This document shows positions 1 through 7,837 of a DNA stretch of 11,641 nucleotides, one piece after another; within the stretch, counting starts at the first letter, position 1; every line of letters begins with the position of its first letter. The notes beneath the pieces were generated by a model. That model searched no databases and was not told the origin of the DNA. It saw nothing but the letters and a program-made list of their open reading frames with translations. Position numbers and translations under genes: made by a program. The stretch covers positions 1 through 11,641 of the forward strand of contig JAFAMK010000363.1 of NCBI GenBank assembly GCA_019233415.1, in the 5' to 3' direction. Source of the DNA: Vulcanimicrobiota bacterium (GTDB taxonomy: Bacteria; Vulcanimicrobiota; Vulcanimicrobiia; Vulcanimicrobiales; Vulcanimicrobiaceae).

Positions 1-751
1 CCACGCTCGTCGCGCCGCGCTTGATCAGCGCTTCGGCCGCTTTGGCGAGGGTGCCGCCGGTGGAGATCATGTCGTCGACCACGACGGCGATCTTGCCCTG
101 GACGTCGCCGACGATCTCCGTGACCTCGGAAACGTCGGGTTCCGGGCGGCGCTTGAAGACGATCGCGACGGTGGCGCGCAGGCGCTTCGCGAACTTCTCG
201 GCGCGCGCGCCGCCGCCGGCGTCCGGGGAGACCACGACGATCTTGTCGCCTTCGAGTTTCTGCGAGCGCAGATAGGTCGCCAGCGTCGGCGTCGCTTCGA
301 GATTGTCGACCGGAATGTCGAAGAAGCCCTGGATTTGCGCCGCGTGCAGATCGAGCGTGACGAGTCGCTTGGCGCCGGCGGTGGCCATGAGATTCGCGAC
401 CAGCTTGGCCGAGATCGGCTCGCGGCCTTTGGTCTTCTTGTCCTGCTTCGCGTAGCCGTAGTACGGAATCACCGCGGTAATGCGGTTCGCCGAGGCGCGC
501 CGGAGCGCGTCGATGATGAGCAGCAGCTCCATCACGGCGTCGTTGACGTTCGCGCCCTCGGGCGACCGGCACAGCGACTGGACGACGAAGACCTCGGCGC
601 CGCGCACGTTCTCGCGAATCTCGATCCGGCACTCGTCGTTCTTGAAACGGTCGACCAGCGCGTTGCCGACGCGCGTCTGCATCCGCTTGGCGATCTCATC
701 CGCCAACAGGCGGTTGGAGGTCCCGCTGAAGAGCAGGGGCGGCTGGATCAC
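1..751 (-). CDS. prs: Ribose-phosphate pyrophosphokinase (PRPP synthetase), C-terminus cut by window edge
   Basis: Makes 5-phosphoribosyl-1-diphosphate from ribose 5-phosphate and ATP in the cytoplasm, feeding purine, pyrimidine, NAD, His and Trp synthesis. The reverse strand reads from a GTG at 751 as VIQPPLLFSGTSNRLLADEI, a class I Prs N-terminus. Next come the conserved block NVRGAEVFVVQS, then YYGYAKQDKKTKGREPISAK (the catalytic loop, usually YARQDRK), then DLHAAQIQGFFDIPVDNL. The PRPP/ribose-phosphate loop VVDDMISTGGTL has M at about residue 228. The 250 codons present compare with about 310-320 in the family, so roughly 65 C-terminal residues lie outside the window. The start is supported by a Shine-Dalgarno AAGGAG (reverse complement of 762-767) 10 bases upstream. 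It is divergent from uvrB across about 100 bases. No frameshift is seen. Confidence 0.96.
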   Translation of the reverse strand, partial: MIQPPLLFSGTSNRLLADEIAKRMQTRVGNALVDRFKNDECRIEIRENVRGAEVFVVQSLCRSPEGANVNDAVMELLLIIDALRRASANRITAVIPYYGYAKQDKKTKGREPISAKLVANLMATAGAKRLVTLDLHAAQIQGFFDIPVDNLEATPTLATYLRSQKLEGDKIVVVSPDAGGGARAEKFAKRLRATVAIVFKRRPEPDVSEVTEIVGDVQGKIAVVVDDMISTGGTLAKAAEALIKRGATSV

Positions 752-853
752 GACGGCTCGACTCCTTCTGCCTCCGGACGGCGCCGAGGCGCGCAGGGGG
801 AAGCCGAGGTACCTGCGGCAAGCGGGCCTCGGGGTCCTGGCGAAGTATTGCGC

Positions 854-2905
854 GTGCCCAAGTTCCAGCTCGTTTCGTCGTACCCGTTGGCGGGGGATCA
901 GCCCCGGGCCACCCAGGCGCTCGCCGACGGGGTTCTGCGCGGGGACCGCGCCCAGACGCTGCTCGGCGTGACGGGCTCCGGGAAGACGATGGCGATGGCG
1001 CGGCTCGTCGAGCTGGTCCAGAAACCGACGCTGGTGCTGTGCCACAACAAGACGCTGGCGGCGCAGCTGTGCGCGGAGTTCAAGGAGTTCTTCCCGCACA
1101 ACGCGGTCGAGTATTTCGTCTCGTACTTCGACTACTACCAGCCGGAAGCGTACATCGCGCACACCGACACGTACATCGCGAAGGACAGCTCGATCAACGA
1201 CGAGATCGAGCGGTTGCGGCATTCGGCGACCCAGTCGCTGCTGACCCGGCCCGACACGCTGATCGTCGCCTCGGTCTCGTGCATCTACGGGCTCGGCTCG
1301 CCGGCCGACTACATCGAGATGTCCGAGGACCTGCACGTCGGCCAGTCGATCGACCGCGACGAGTTCCTGCGCAAACTGATCGGGATGCAGTACCGGCGCA
1401 ACGACCTCAACCTCGTGCGCGGCACGTTCCGCGTGCGCGGCGACACGCTGGAGTTCGTCGGCGTCGACGAGGAACTGGTCCACCGCATCGAGTTCTTCGG
1501 CGACGAGATCGAGGCGATCAACGTCGTCAACCAGCTCACCGGCGAGTACGTCACCTCGAAGGACGAGCTGAAGATCTTCCCGGCCAAGCACTACATCACG
1601 CCGGACGAGAAGCTGCGCCGCGCGATCGTCGAGATCGAGAACGAGCTGGAGGAGCGGCTCAAGCTGTTCCGTTCCGAAGGAAAGCTGCTCGAAGCGCAGC
1701 GGCTCGAGCAGCGCACGCGCTACGACCTCGACATGCTGCGTGAGGTCGGCTACTGCAACGGCGTCGAGAACTACAGCGCGCCGCTCGCCGGCCGCCAGGC
1801 GGGGTCGACGCCCTGGACGCTGCTGGACTTCTTGCCCCAGGACTGGCTGCTGCTGATCGACGAGTCGCACGTCACGCTCCCGCAGGTCCACGCGATGCAC
1901 GGCGGCGACCGCTCGCGCAAGCTCGCGCTGGTCGAGCACGGCTTCCGGCTCCCGTCGGCGCTCGACAACCGGCCGCTGACCTACGACGAGTTCGACGTGC
2001 ACATCAATCAGGTGATCTACGTCTCGGCGACGCCGTCGACGTACGAGGTCGGCAAATCCTCGCAGGTCGTCGAGATGATCATCCGGCCGACCGGGCTCGT
2101 CGATCCCGAAGTCGAGGTGCGCCCGACGCGGCACCAGGTCGACGACCTGATGGACGAGATTCGCCAGCGCGCGGAAAAGAACGAGCGCGTCCTCGTCACG
2201 ACGCTGACGAAGAAGATGGCCGAGGACCTCACCGACTATCTGCTCGAAAACGGGATTCGCGTGCGCTACCTGCACAGCGAGGTCGAGACGCTCGAGCGCA
2301 TCGCGATCCTGCGCGACCTGCGCAAGGGCGAGTTCGACGTGCTGGTCGGCATCAATCTGCTGCGCGAAGGGCTCGACCTGCCGGAAGTCTCGCTGGTCGG
2401 CATCCTCGACGCCGACAAGGAAGGCTATCTGCGTTCGGGGACGTCGCTGATCCAGACGATCGGCCGCGCCGCGCGCAACGTCGAGGGCAAGGTCATCATG
2501 TACGCCGACGTCGTCACCGAGTCGATGGCGAAGGCGCTCGGCGAGACGCGCCGCCGGCGCGAGATGCAGCTCGCGTTCAACGCGGAGCACGGGATCGAGC
2601 CGAAGACGATCCGCAAGGAAGTCCACGACATCCTGAGCCTGGTCGGCGGCGCCCAAGGCGGCGCGGACGCCGCGGCGGCGGTGCGCGCGGAGCACCTCCC
2701 GCGCGAGGTCGCGGAGGCGATGGCGAAGGAGATCGAGCGCAAGATGCGCGACGCCGCCGCGAACCTGGAGTTCGAGAAGGCCGCCGCGCTGCGCGACGAG
2801 CTGGTCGCGCTGCGCCGCCAGATCGGCGGCAACGAGAGCGTCTTGTTCCAAGGCAAAGCCCCGAAGATCTTCCAGCACGCCCTCAAGGAACTGATCGGGA
2901 CGTGA
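854..2905 (+). CDS. uvrB: UvrABC excinuclease subunit B
   Basis: Damage-verifying helicase-like subunit of nucleotide excision repair. It is loaded by UvrA, inserts a beta-hairpin between the strands and recruits UvrC. The 683 residues match the family's usual 660-680. Visible in order: N-terminal KFQLVSSY..AGDQP; Walker A GVTGSGKT (residues 38-45); the beta-hairpin region VSYFDYYQPEAYI; Walker B-type DESH (336-339); helicase motifs GINLLREGLDLPEVSLV and QTIGRAARN; and a C-terminal UVR domain for UvrC contact (about 618-655, LEFEKAAALRDEL). The frame stays open to 335, but that part is antisense to prs. GTG 854, giving a standard MPKFQLVS start, is preferred over TTG 848. No clear Shine-Dalgarno or LexA-type site is visible in the 102-base divergent gap. 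The stop overlaps the next start (GTGA). Confidence 0.97.
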   Translation: MPKFQLVSSYPLAGDQPRATQALADGVLRGDRAQTLLGVTGSGKTMAMARLVELVQKPTLVLCHNKTLAAQLCAEFKEFFPHNAVEYFVSYFDYYQPEAYIAHTDTYIAKDSSINDEIERLRHSATQSLLTRPDTLIVASVSCIYGLGSPADYIEMSEDLHVGQSIDRDEFLRKLIGMQYRRNDLNLVRGTFRVRGDTLEFVGVDEELVHRIEFFGDEIEAINVVNQLTGEYVTSKDELKIFPAKHYITPDEKLRRAIVEIENELEERLKLFRSEGKLLEAQRLEQRTRYDLDMLREVGYCNGVENYSAPLAGRQAGSTPWTLLDFLPQDWLLLIDESHVTLPQVHAMHGGDRSRKLALVEHGFRLPSALDNRPLTYDEFDVHINQVIYVSATPSTYEVGKSSQVVEMIIRPTGLVDPEVEVRPTRHQVDDLMDEIRQRAEKNERVLVTTLTKKMAEDLTDYLLENGIRVRYLHSEVETLERIAILRDLRKGEFDVLVGINLLREGLDLPEVSLVGILDADKEGYLRSGTSLIQTIGRAARNVEGKVIMYADVVTESMAKALGETRRRREMQLAFNAEHGIEPKTIRKEVHDILSLVGGAQGGADAAAAVRAEHLPREVAEAMAKEIERKMRDAAANLEFEKAAALRDELVALRRQIGGNESVLFQGKAPKIFQHALKELIGT

Positions 2906-4539
2906 TCGTTCGCCGAGTGACCCTGGGGGCGCTGCTCTTCGCAGGCGCGCTCGCCGTGAGCGCGTGCAGCCGCGTCGGTGCGCCGACGAGCGGCGGGCGG
3001 CATCCGTGGACGCAGCCGGGCGTGTTGCGCGTCGCGACGAGCCTTTCGCCGAACACGCTGAACCCGATCCTCTCGACGCAGCAGATCGAAGCGCTGATCG
3101 AGACGTTCATGCTCGACCCGCTCGTCGCGACCGACGCGCGCGGGCACGACGTCCCGGTCCTCGCCGCGCAGGTGCCGACGCTGGAGAACGGCGGGATCGC
3201 GCGCGACGGGCTGACGATCACCTACCACCTGCGGCACGGCGTGCGCTGGCAGGACGGCGCGCCGTTCACCAGCCGCGACGTCGCGTTCACCTGGCACGCG
3301 GTGATGAACACGGCGACGAACGTCGCGACGCGCCACGGCTACGACGACGTCGTGCGCGTCGACACGCCCGACCCGTACACCGCGGTCTTCAGGCTGAAGC
3401 ACCCGTTCGCACCGGCGGTCGAGACGTTCTTCGCGCGCAGCGACGCGCCGTACATGATTCTGCCCGAGCACCTGCTCGCGCGCTATCCCGACCTCAACCG
3501 CGTCCCGTTCAACCAGAAGCCGGTCGGGACGGGGCCGTTCAAGCTCGACAAATGGCTGCGCGGCGACCGGATCGAGCTGGTCGCGAACGACGACTACTTC
3601 CTGGGCAAGCCAAAATTACGGCGCGTCGTCATCCATCTCGTGCCCGACGAGAACACGATCGTCAGCGAGCTGCGCGCGCACGAGATCGACTGGTTCGCGC
3701 AGGCGACGCCACGCGTCTACCCGCAGCTCACGGCGGTCCCCGGCGTGCGCGTCCACCTCGTCCCGCTCAACGCGTACGATCTCATCCTGCTCAACATCAC
3801 GCACCCGCCGCTCGACGACGTGCGGGTGCGCCGCGCGCTCGGGCTCGCGATCGACAAGCAGGAGCTGGTCAACAAGAGCACGTTCGGCACGACGGTCGCC
3901 GCGACGGAAGACCTTCCGCCGCAGCTGTGGGCGTTCGATCCTCACGCAGGGACGAGTGTGCGCAACCTGCCGCGCGCGAACGCGCTGCTCGACGCGGCCG
4001 GCTGGCGGCGCGGCCCCGACGGCGTGCGCGTGAAGGACGGACAGCGGTTCTCGATCGGCCTCGCGTTCCGCAGCGACTCGGCGACCGACCGCGGCCGCAG
4101 CGTCCTGATCGCCGCGATGCTGCACGACGCCGGCGTCGAGACCGAGCTGAAGGGCTACACCACCTCACTGCTGTACGGGCCGCCCCACGCCGGCATCTAC
4201 GCCGACGGAAAGTACGACGCGGGGCTGGAGACGTGGTACGCCGGCGCCGATCCCGACGACTCGACGCAGTTGCTGACCGACCAGATCGCGCCGAAGGGCT
4301 ACAACTGGACGCGTTACTCCAGCCGGGCGATGGACGACGCGCAGCGCGACGCGCTGAGCCACTACGACCGCGCGACCCGCAAGCGCGCCTACGCACGGAT
4401 CGAGACGCTCCTCGCGACCGACGTTCCGGCGATCTACCTCTGGTGGCCCCGCCAGATCGAGGCGGTGAACACCGACCTCACCGGCTTCGACCCGGACGGT
4501 TTCGTCGAATCCTGGAACGCCTACCAATGGTCGATCTAG
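2902..4539 (+). CDS. Family 5 extracellular solute-binding lipoprotein (peptide/nickel/opine ABC type)
   Basis: Predicted membrane-anchored receptor of a Dpp/Opp-type ABC importer, 545 residues, full family length. It begins with a lipoprotein signal: Arg-Arg at 4-5, a hydrophobic stretch 8-19, and lipobox V-S-A-C with Cys22. Family-5 signatures follow: TSLSPNTLNPILST, VRWQDGAPFTSRDVAFTW (from 114), PVGTGPFKLDKW (from 207), LVPDENT, VRRALGLAIDKQELV and a C-terminal AIYLWWPRQIEAVN. The GTG start overlaps the uvrB stop by 4 bases, with AAGGAA (2885-2890) 11 bases upstream; GTG 2917 is a possible but poorer alternative. No permease or ATPase gene is next to it, so it is either an orphan receptor sharing a transporter encoded elsewhere or a sensor. 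The ligand cannot be read from sequence; the nearby hyuAB pair hints at a peptide or cyclic amide. Confidence 0.92.
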   Translation: MIVRRVTLGALLFAGALAVSACSRVGAPTSGGRHPWTQPGVLRVATSLSPNTLNPILSTQQIEALIETFMLDPLVATDARGHDVPVLAAQVPTLENGGIARDGLTITYHLRHGVRWQDGAPFTSRDVAFTWHAVMNTATNVATRHGYDDVVRVDTPDPYTAVFRLKHPFAPAVETFFARSDAPYMILPEHLLARYPDLNRVPFNQKPVGTGPFKLDKWLRGDRIELVANDDYFLGKPKLRRVVIHLVPDENTIVSELRAHEIDWFAQATPRVYPQLTAVPGVRVHLVPLNAYDLILLNITHPPLDDVRVRRALGLAIDKQELVNKSTFGTTVAATEDLPPQLWAFDPHAGTSVRNLPRANALLDAAGWRRGPDGVRVKDGQRFSIGLAFRSDSATDRGRSVLIAAMLHDAGVETELKGYTTSLLYGPPHAGIYADGKYDAGLETWYAGADPDDSTQLLTDQIAPKGYNWTRYSSRAMDDAQRDALSHYDRATRKRAYARIETLLATDVPAIYLWWPRQIEAVNTDLTGFDPDGFVESWNAYQWSI

Positions 4540-4556
4540 GACTTGGTGATTCAGAC

Positions 4557-4612
4557 CACGGCCGTAAGCCGTGAACCCAGCAGGATGCTTGGCCTCCTTC
4601 CACGATGGAGGA
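4557..4612 (+). promoter_or_regulatory. Leader with three consecutive stem-loops; the last covers the ribosome-binding site
   Basis: The 79 bases between the binding-protein stop and the propeller gene can form three small hairpins in a row. The first is CACGGC (4557-4562) with GCCGTG (4568-4573), a perfect 6-bp stem with a 5-base loop. The second is AGCA (4579-4582) with TGCT (4586-4589), extended by CC/GG across one mismatch. The third is TCC-T-TCCA (4595-4602) with TGGAGGA (4606-4612), seven pairs with one bulged T. The third stem contains the GGAGG Shine-Dalgarno (4607-4611, 7 bases before ATG 4619), so it would hide the site when folded. No T-run follows, so this does not look like an ordinary terminator, and it matches no riboswitch consensus that I recognise. 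Pairings are seen; a regulatory role is inferred. Confidence 0.5.
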
Positions 4613-4618
4613 CATAGC

Positions 4619-5761
4619 ATGGCAGCGAGCCCTTTTCAGGTCTACGTCAGCTTTTCCGGTGAGCAGGGGTCGAAGATCCAGAACGTCGGCGCGCTCGGTT
4701 CCGACGGCACGTACTTGGGACTCGTTCTCGGCCCGGGAGCGACGTATCAGGAGCTGCGGGGGCTGGCGCTGGACGCGGCGGGACGGCTCTACGTCGCCAA
4801 CGCGGAGAAGACCAACACGGCGGTCTACGTCTTCTCGGCGACGATCAACCCCGACGGCTTCAGCCGCGACCTGCTGGGGGCGCTGATCACGCCCACCACG
4901 TCGAAGGCGCTGCTTCACCCGTACGGCGTCGCGTTCGACGAAGGGAACCTGTTCGTGTCGAGCCAGGACACGAACGTCGTCTCGGGCTACGCGATCTCCG
5001 GCGGCAGCGGGATGCCGAGCGCGAAGAAGCTTCCCATCGCCGAGTACCTCGAAAAGCTGTACCCGAAGGGCGACTACTACGGCGGCACGTTCGTCGCATC
5101 GGCCCAGCCGGTGAAGGTCGGAAAGAAGGACCCACCGGCGGTCGAGCCGTCGGACGGCGGCCTCTCGATGACCGGCTTCGACGACGACCCGACCACCGCC
5201 GCGCTGGGTACCGCGCCGGCAGCACCACCGGCCGACATCGCCGTCGAACAGCCCGACGCCGCCGCGGCCGTCGAGGCTGCGAAGGAGAAGGCGCGCCACT
5301 CGGTGCGCGGGATCGTCTTCGCCGGGAAGCGGCTCTATGTCGCCGACCAGGCGAAGGACCGCGTCGGTATCTACGGCCACAAGAAGGGCACGTTCCACGG
5401 CTGGGTCGACACCGTGACCGTGCCGAGCCCCGGCCCGAGCACGCTCGACAAGCCGGTCGGCCTCGCGCTGAGCCCGGCCGACGGCCGCGTCTACATCGGC
5501 AGCCCGAAGAACAAGGCGATCTTCGCCTTCGATCCCCGCGAGCAGGAGATGACCCTGGTCGTCAGCAGCGCCTCCGCTGGCGTCGGCGACGCGCTCGACG
5601 ACCTGTCGGGGCTCTCGTTCGGCCCCGACGGCACGCTCTATTTCGGCAGCCGCTCGAACCAGCAGGTCTACACGCTCGACGTCGCGTCCGGCGCGGTCGC
5701 CGCGTTCGGCGCGAAACTCGACGACGCCCCGGAGTGCGTTCTGGTCGTCCCGACGAACTGA
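4619..5761 (+). CDS. NHL/SMP-30-like beta-propeller protein of unknown function
   Basis: A 380-residue protein with repeated blade-like units ending in a 'xLYVAxxxxxxVxxY' pattern. They lie at about 47-72 (LRGLALDAAGRLYVAN), 98-126 (LHPYGVAFDEGNLFVS), 228-253 (VRGIVFAGKRLYVADQ), 277-306 (PVGLALSPADGRVYIG) and 328-355 (LSGLSFGPDGTLYFGS). This is typical of NHL or gluconolactonase-like propellers. Between the second and third units lies an acidic, Ala/Pro-rich, probably disordered insert (about 165-225). No signal peptide is visible, so it is probably cytoplasmic. ATG 4619 is chosen over the in-frame GTG 4571 because it has GGAGG 7 bases upstream. It ends 6 bases before hyuA, which has no Shine-Dalgarno of its own, so the two are likely translationally coupled. 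No catalytic residues can be assigned and an enzymatic role is not supported; propellers of this kind often bind partners or ligands. Confidence 0.7.
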   Translation: MAASPFQVYVSFSGEQGSKIQNVGALGSDGTYLGLVLGPGATYQELRGLALDAAGRLYVANAEKTNTAVYVFSATINPDGFSRDLLGALITPTTSKALLHPYGVAFDEGNLFVSSQDTNVVSGYAISGGSGMPSAKKLPIAEYLEKLYPKGDYYGGTFVASAQPVKVGKKDPPAVEPSDGGLSMTGFDDDPTTAALGTAPAAPPADIAVEQPDAAAAVEAAKEKARHSVRGIVFAGKRLYVADQAKDRVGIYGHKKGTFHGWVDTVTVPSPGPSTLDKPVGLALSPADGRVYIGSPKNKAIFAFDPREQEMTLVVSSASAGVGDALDDLSGLSFGPDGTLYFGSRSNQQVYTLDVASGAVAAFGAKLDDAPECVLVVPTN

Positions 5762-5767
5762 CCCCCG

Positions 5768-7837
5768 GTGAGCTGGCGGGTCGGGATCGACATCGGCGGG
5801 ACGTTCACCGATCTGGTCGCGCTTGCCGACGACGGGCGGCTCGTGCGGCACAAGCTCGGCTCGACGCCCCGCGCTCCTGAAGAAGGACTGCTCGACGCGC
5901 TGCGCGCCCTGCTGCGCGAGATCGCGCCGCACGAGGTCGCGCTCGTCGCGCATGCCAGTACGATCGCGACCAACGCACTGCTCGGGCAGATGAATTTGGA
6001 GCTGCCGCGCGTCGCGTTCGTGACGACCGAAGGGTTCCGCGACGTGCTCGAGATCGGGCGACAGAACCGCAGCGCGATCTACGACCTGAACGTGCGGCGG
6101 CCGACGCCGCTCGCGCGGCGCGAGGACCGGCTCGTCGTGCGCGAGCGGCGCGCGCCCGACGGCGCGGTGATCGTCGAACTCGACGCGGCGAGCGTCGCGC
6201 AGGCCGTCGAAACGATTCGCGCGCGCGGGATCACCGCGGTCGCCGTCGGGCTGCTGCACGCGGACGCCGACGGCGCGCACGAACGCATCGTCGGCGACGC
6301 GCTGCGCGCGGCGATCCCCGGCGTCGAGGTCTCGCTCTCGTCGGAGATCGACCCACAGTACCGTGAGTACGAGCGTTTCTCGACGACCGTCGTCAACGCC
6401 GCGCTCGCGCCGATCGTGCAAGGCTATCTCGACCGCGTCGCGCGCGGCGTGCGCGACGAAGGCGTGCGCGCGCCGATCTTCGTCATGCGCTCCGACGGCG
6501 GGATGGCGGCGCTCAAGAGTGCGTCGCGGCGGCCGGCGACGCTGATCGAGAGCGGTCCGGCGAGCGGCGTGATCGGCGCTGCGTTTGTCGGCCGCGCGCT
6601 CGGGATCGAGAACGTGCTCTCGTTCGACATGGGCGGGACGACGGCGAAGGCCGGCACGATTCGGCACGGCGTCCCCGAGATCAGCGCGTCGTTCGAGGCT
6701 GCCGGTTCGACGCACAGCGGGCGCTCCGTGAAGGGCTCCGGGTATCCGGTGCGCTTTCCGTTCGTCGATTTGGCCGAAGTCAGTGCGGGCGGCGGAACCG
6801 TCGCGTGGGTCGACGCGGCGGGCGCGCTGCGCGTCGGGCCGCTCTCGGCCGGCGCCGATCCCGGGCCGGCGTGTTACGGCCGCGGCGATCAACCGACCGT
6901 CACCGACGCGAACGTCGTGCTGCAACGTTCGAACCCGCGTGCGCTGCTCGGTGGTGCGTTTCTGATCGACGCCGAACGCGCGCGCGCCGCGGTCGCGTCG
7001 GTCGCGGCGCCGGTCGGCGGTGATGTCGAGCGCGCCGCGGCGGGGATCGTCGCGCTCGTCGACGCCGAGATGGCGAAGGTGCTGCGCATTGTCTCGGTCG
7101 AGCGCGGGCACGACCCGCGCGACTTCACGCTGCTCGCGTTCGGCGGCGGCGGACCATTGCACGCATGCGCGGTCGCGGCGGAGATCGGCGTCGCGCGCGT
7201 CGTCGTGCCGCCGCTACCCGGCGTCTTCTCGGCGTACGGATTGCTCGCCGCCGACGTGCGCACGAGCGCAGCGCGTTCGGTCGTCGCGCCGGCCGACGCG
7301 GAGACGTGGTCGCGCGTGCGCGCGCTGTTCGAGGCGCTGGCGCGCGAGGGCGACGCCGCGCTCGGCGAGCAGGGCGTCGCGAAGGACGAGCGCAGCTTCG
7401 TGCGCGAGCTGGACCTGCGCTACGTCGGGCAGTCGACGGAGCTGGTCGTCACCGCGCCGGCCTCGCTCGACGCCGCAGTCGAGGCGTTCCACGCGCGGCA
7501 CGAGGCGCGCTACGGCTTCGCCGCGCGGCGCGATCCGGTCGAGATCGTCGCGGCGCGCGTCGTCGCGGTCGGCACGACGCCGAAGCCGCGGCTCGCTGCA
7601 GCCGCCGCGGCGGCGCGCCGGAAACCCGAGCCGCGCGCGCTGGGCGAGCAGCGCAGCGTGTACGACGGGCGCGCATTCGCCGACACGCCCGTGTACGACC
7701 GCGCGCTGCTGCGCGCCGGCAACACGTTCGACGGTCCGGCCGTCGTCGAGCAGTACGACGCGACGACCTACGTCGCGCCAGGCTGGAGCGCGCGCGTCGA
7801 CCCGTTCAACGACCTTGTTTTGGAGCATGTGCCGTGA
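5768..7837 (+). CDS. hyuA: HyuA-type subunit: hydantoinase A / 5-oxoprolinase N-terminal family, ATP-binding
   Basis: ATP-binding subunit of the N-methylhydantoinase / 5-oxoprolinase / acetone-acetophenone carboxylase superfamily, which activates a carbonyl or amide group with ATP. The 689 residues are normal length. Actin-like ATPase-fold signatures: phosphate-1 loop IDIGGTFTD (7-15), ASTIATNALLG, MRSDGGM, ESGPASGVIGA, phosphate-2 DMGGTTAK (287-294), SAGGGTVAWVD, then GADPGPACYGRG.PTVTDANV, and FGGGGPLHAC (458-467). The GTG start lies 6 bases after the previous stop. No purine-rich site precedes it, so translation probably depends on ribosomes finishing the upstream gene. It overlaps hyuB by 4 bases (GTGA). 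The substrate is not decidable: there is no separate hydantoin racemase, carbamoylase or third carboxylase subunit in the window. Confidence 0.9.
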   Translation: MSWRVGIDIGGTFTDLVALADDGRLVRHKLGSTPRAPEEGLLDALRALLREIAPHEVALVAHASTIATNALLGQMNLELPRVAFVTTEGFRDVLEIGRQNRSAIYDLNVRRPTPLARREDRLVVRERRAPDGAVIVELDAASVAQAVETIRARGITAVAVGLLHADADGAHERIVGDALRAAIPGVEVSLSSEIDPQYREYERFSTTVVNAALAPIVQGYLDRVARGVRDEGVRAPIFVMRSDGGMAALKSASRRPATLIESGPASGVIGAAFVGRALGIENVLSFDMGGTTAKAGTIRHGVPEISASFEAAGSTHSGRSVKGSGYPVRFPFVDLAEVSAGGGTVAWVDAAGALRVGPLSAGADPGPACYGRGDQPTVTDANVVLQRSNPRALLGGAFLIDAERARAAVASVAAPVGGDVERAAAGIVALVDAEMAKVLRIVSVERGHDPRDFTLLAFGGGGPLHACAVAAEIGVARVVVPPLPGVFSAYGLLAADVRTSAARSVVAPADAETWSRVRALFEALAREGDAALGEQGVAKDERSFVRELDLRYVGQSTELVVTAPASLDAAVEAFHARHEARYGFAARRDPVEIVAARVVAVGTTPKPRLAAAAAAARRKPEPRALGEQRSVYDGRAFADTPVYDRALLRAGNTFDGPAVVEQYDATTYVAPGWSARVDPFNDLVLEHVP

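Noticed and set aside
335..853. Upstream extension of the uvrB reading frame (about 170 extra residues)
   Set aside because: It lies antisense to the well-supported prs gene, its translation is Arg/Asp/Leu-rich shadow sequence, and UvrB proteins start at the MPKFQLVS position.
752..853. LexA/SOS box or clear promoter in the prs-uvrB gap
   Set aside because: I see no SOS-type palindrome and no convincing -35/-10 pair in this GC-rich stretch.
4557..4573. CACGGC/GCCGTG hairpin as a terminator of the binding-protein gene
   Set aside because: The stem is short and is followed by AACCC rather than a T-run, so intrinsic termination is not supported.
2964..4574. Second plus-strand frame (about 536 codons) within the binding-protein gene
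   Set aside because: Arg/Ala/Asp-rich shadow translation; the other frame contains the lipobox and all family-5 motifs.
4557..4612. Guanidine-II (mini-ykkC) riboswitch in the propeller leader, because ACGG and ACGA occur
   Set aside because: The class needs two similar hairpins each with an ACGR tetraloop on a GC stem; here ACGG is in a stem and ACGA is only partly in a loop.
4478..7162. Very long minus-strand open frame (894 codons) opposite the binding-protein, propeller and hyuA genes
   Set aside because: Composition is Arg/Asp/Ala-rich with no recognisable motif. It is explained by GC-rich third positions of the plus-strand genes, three of which have clear family signatures.
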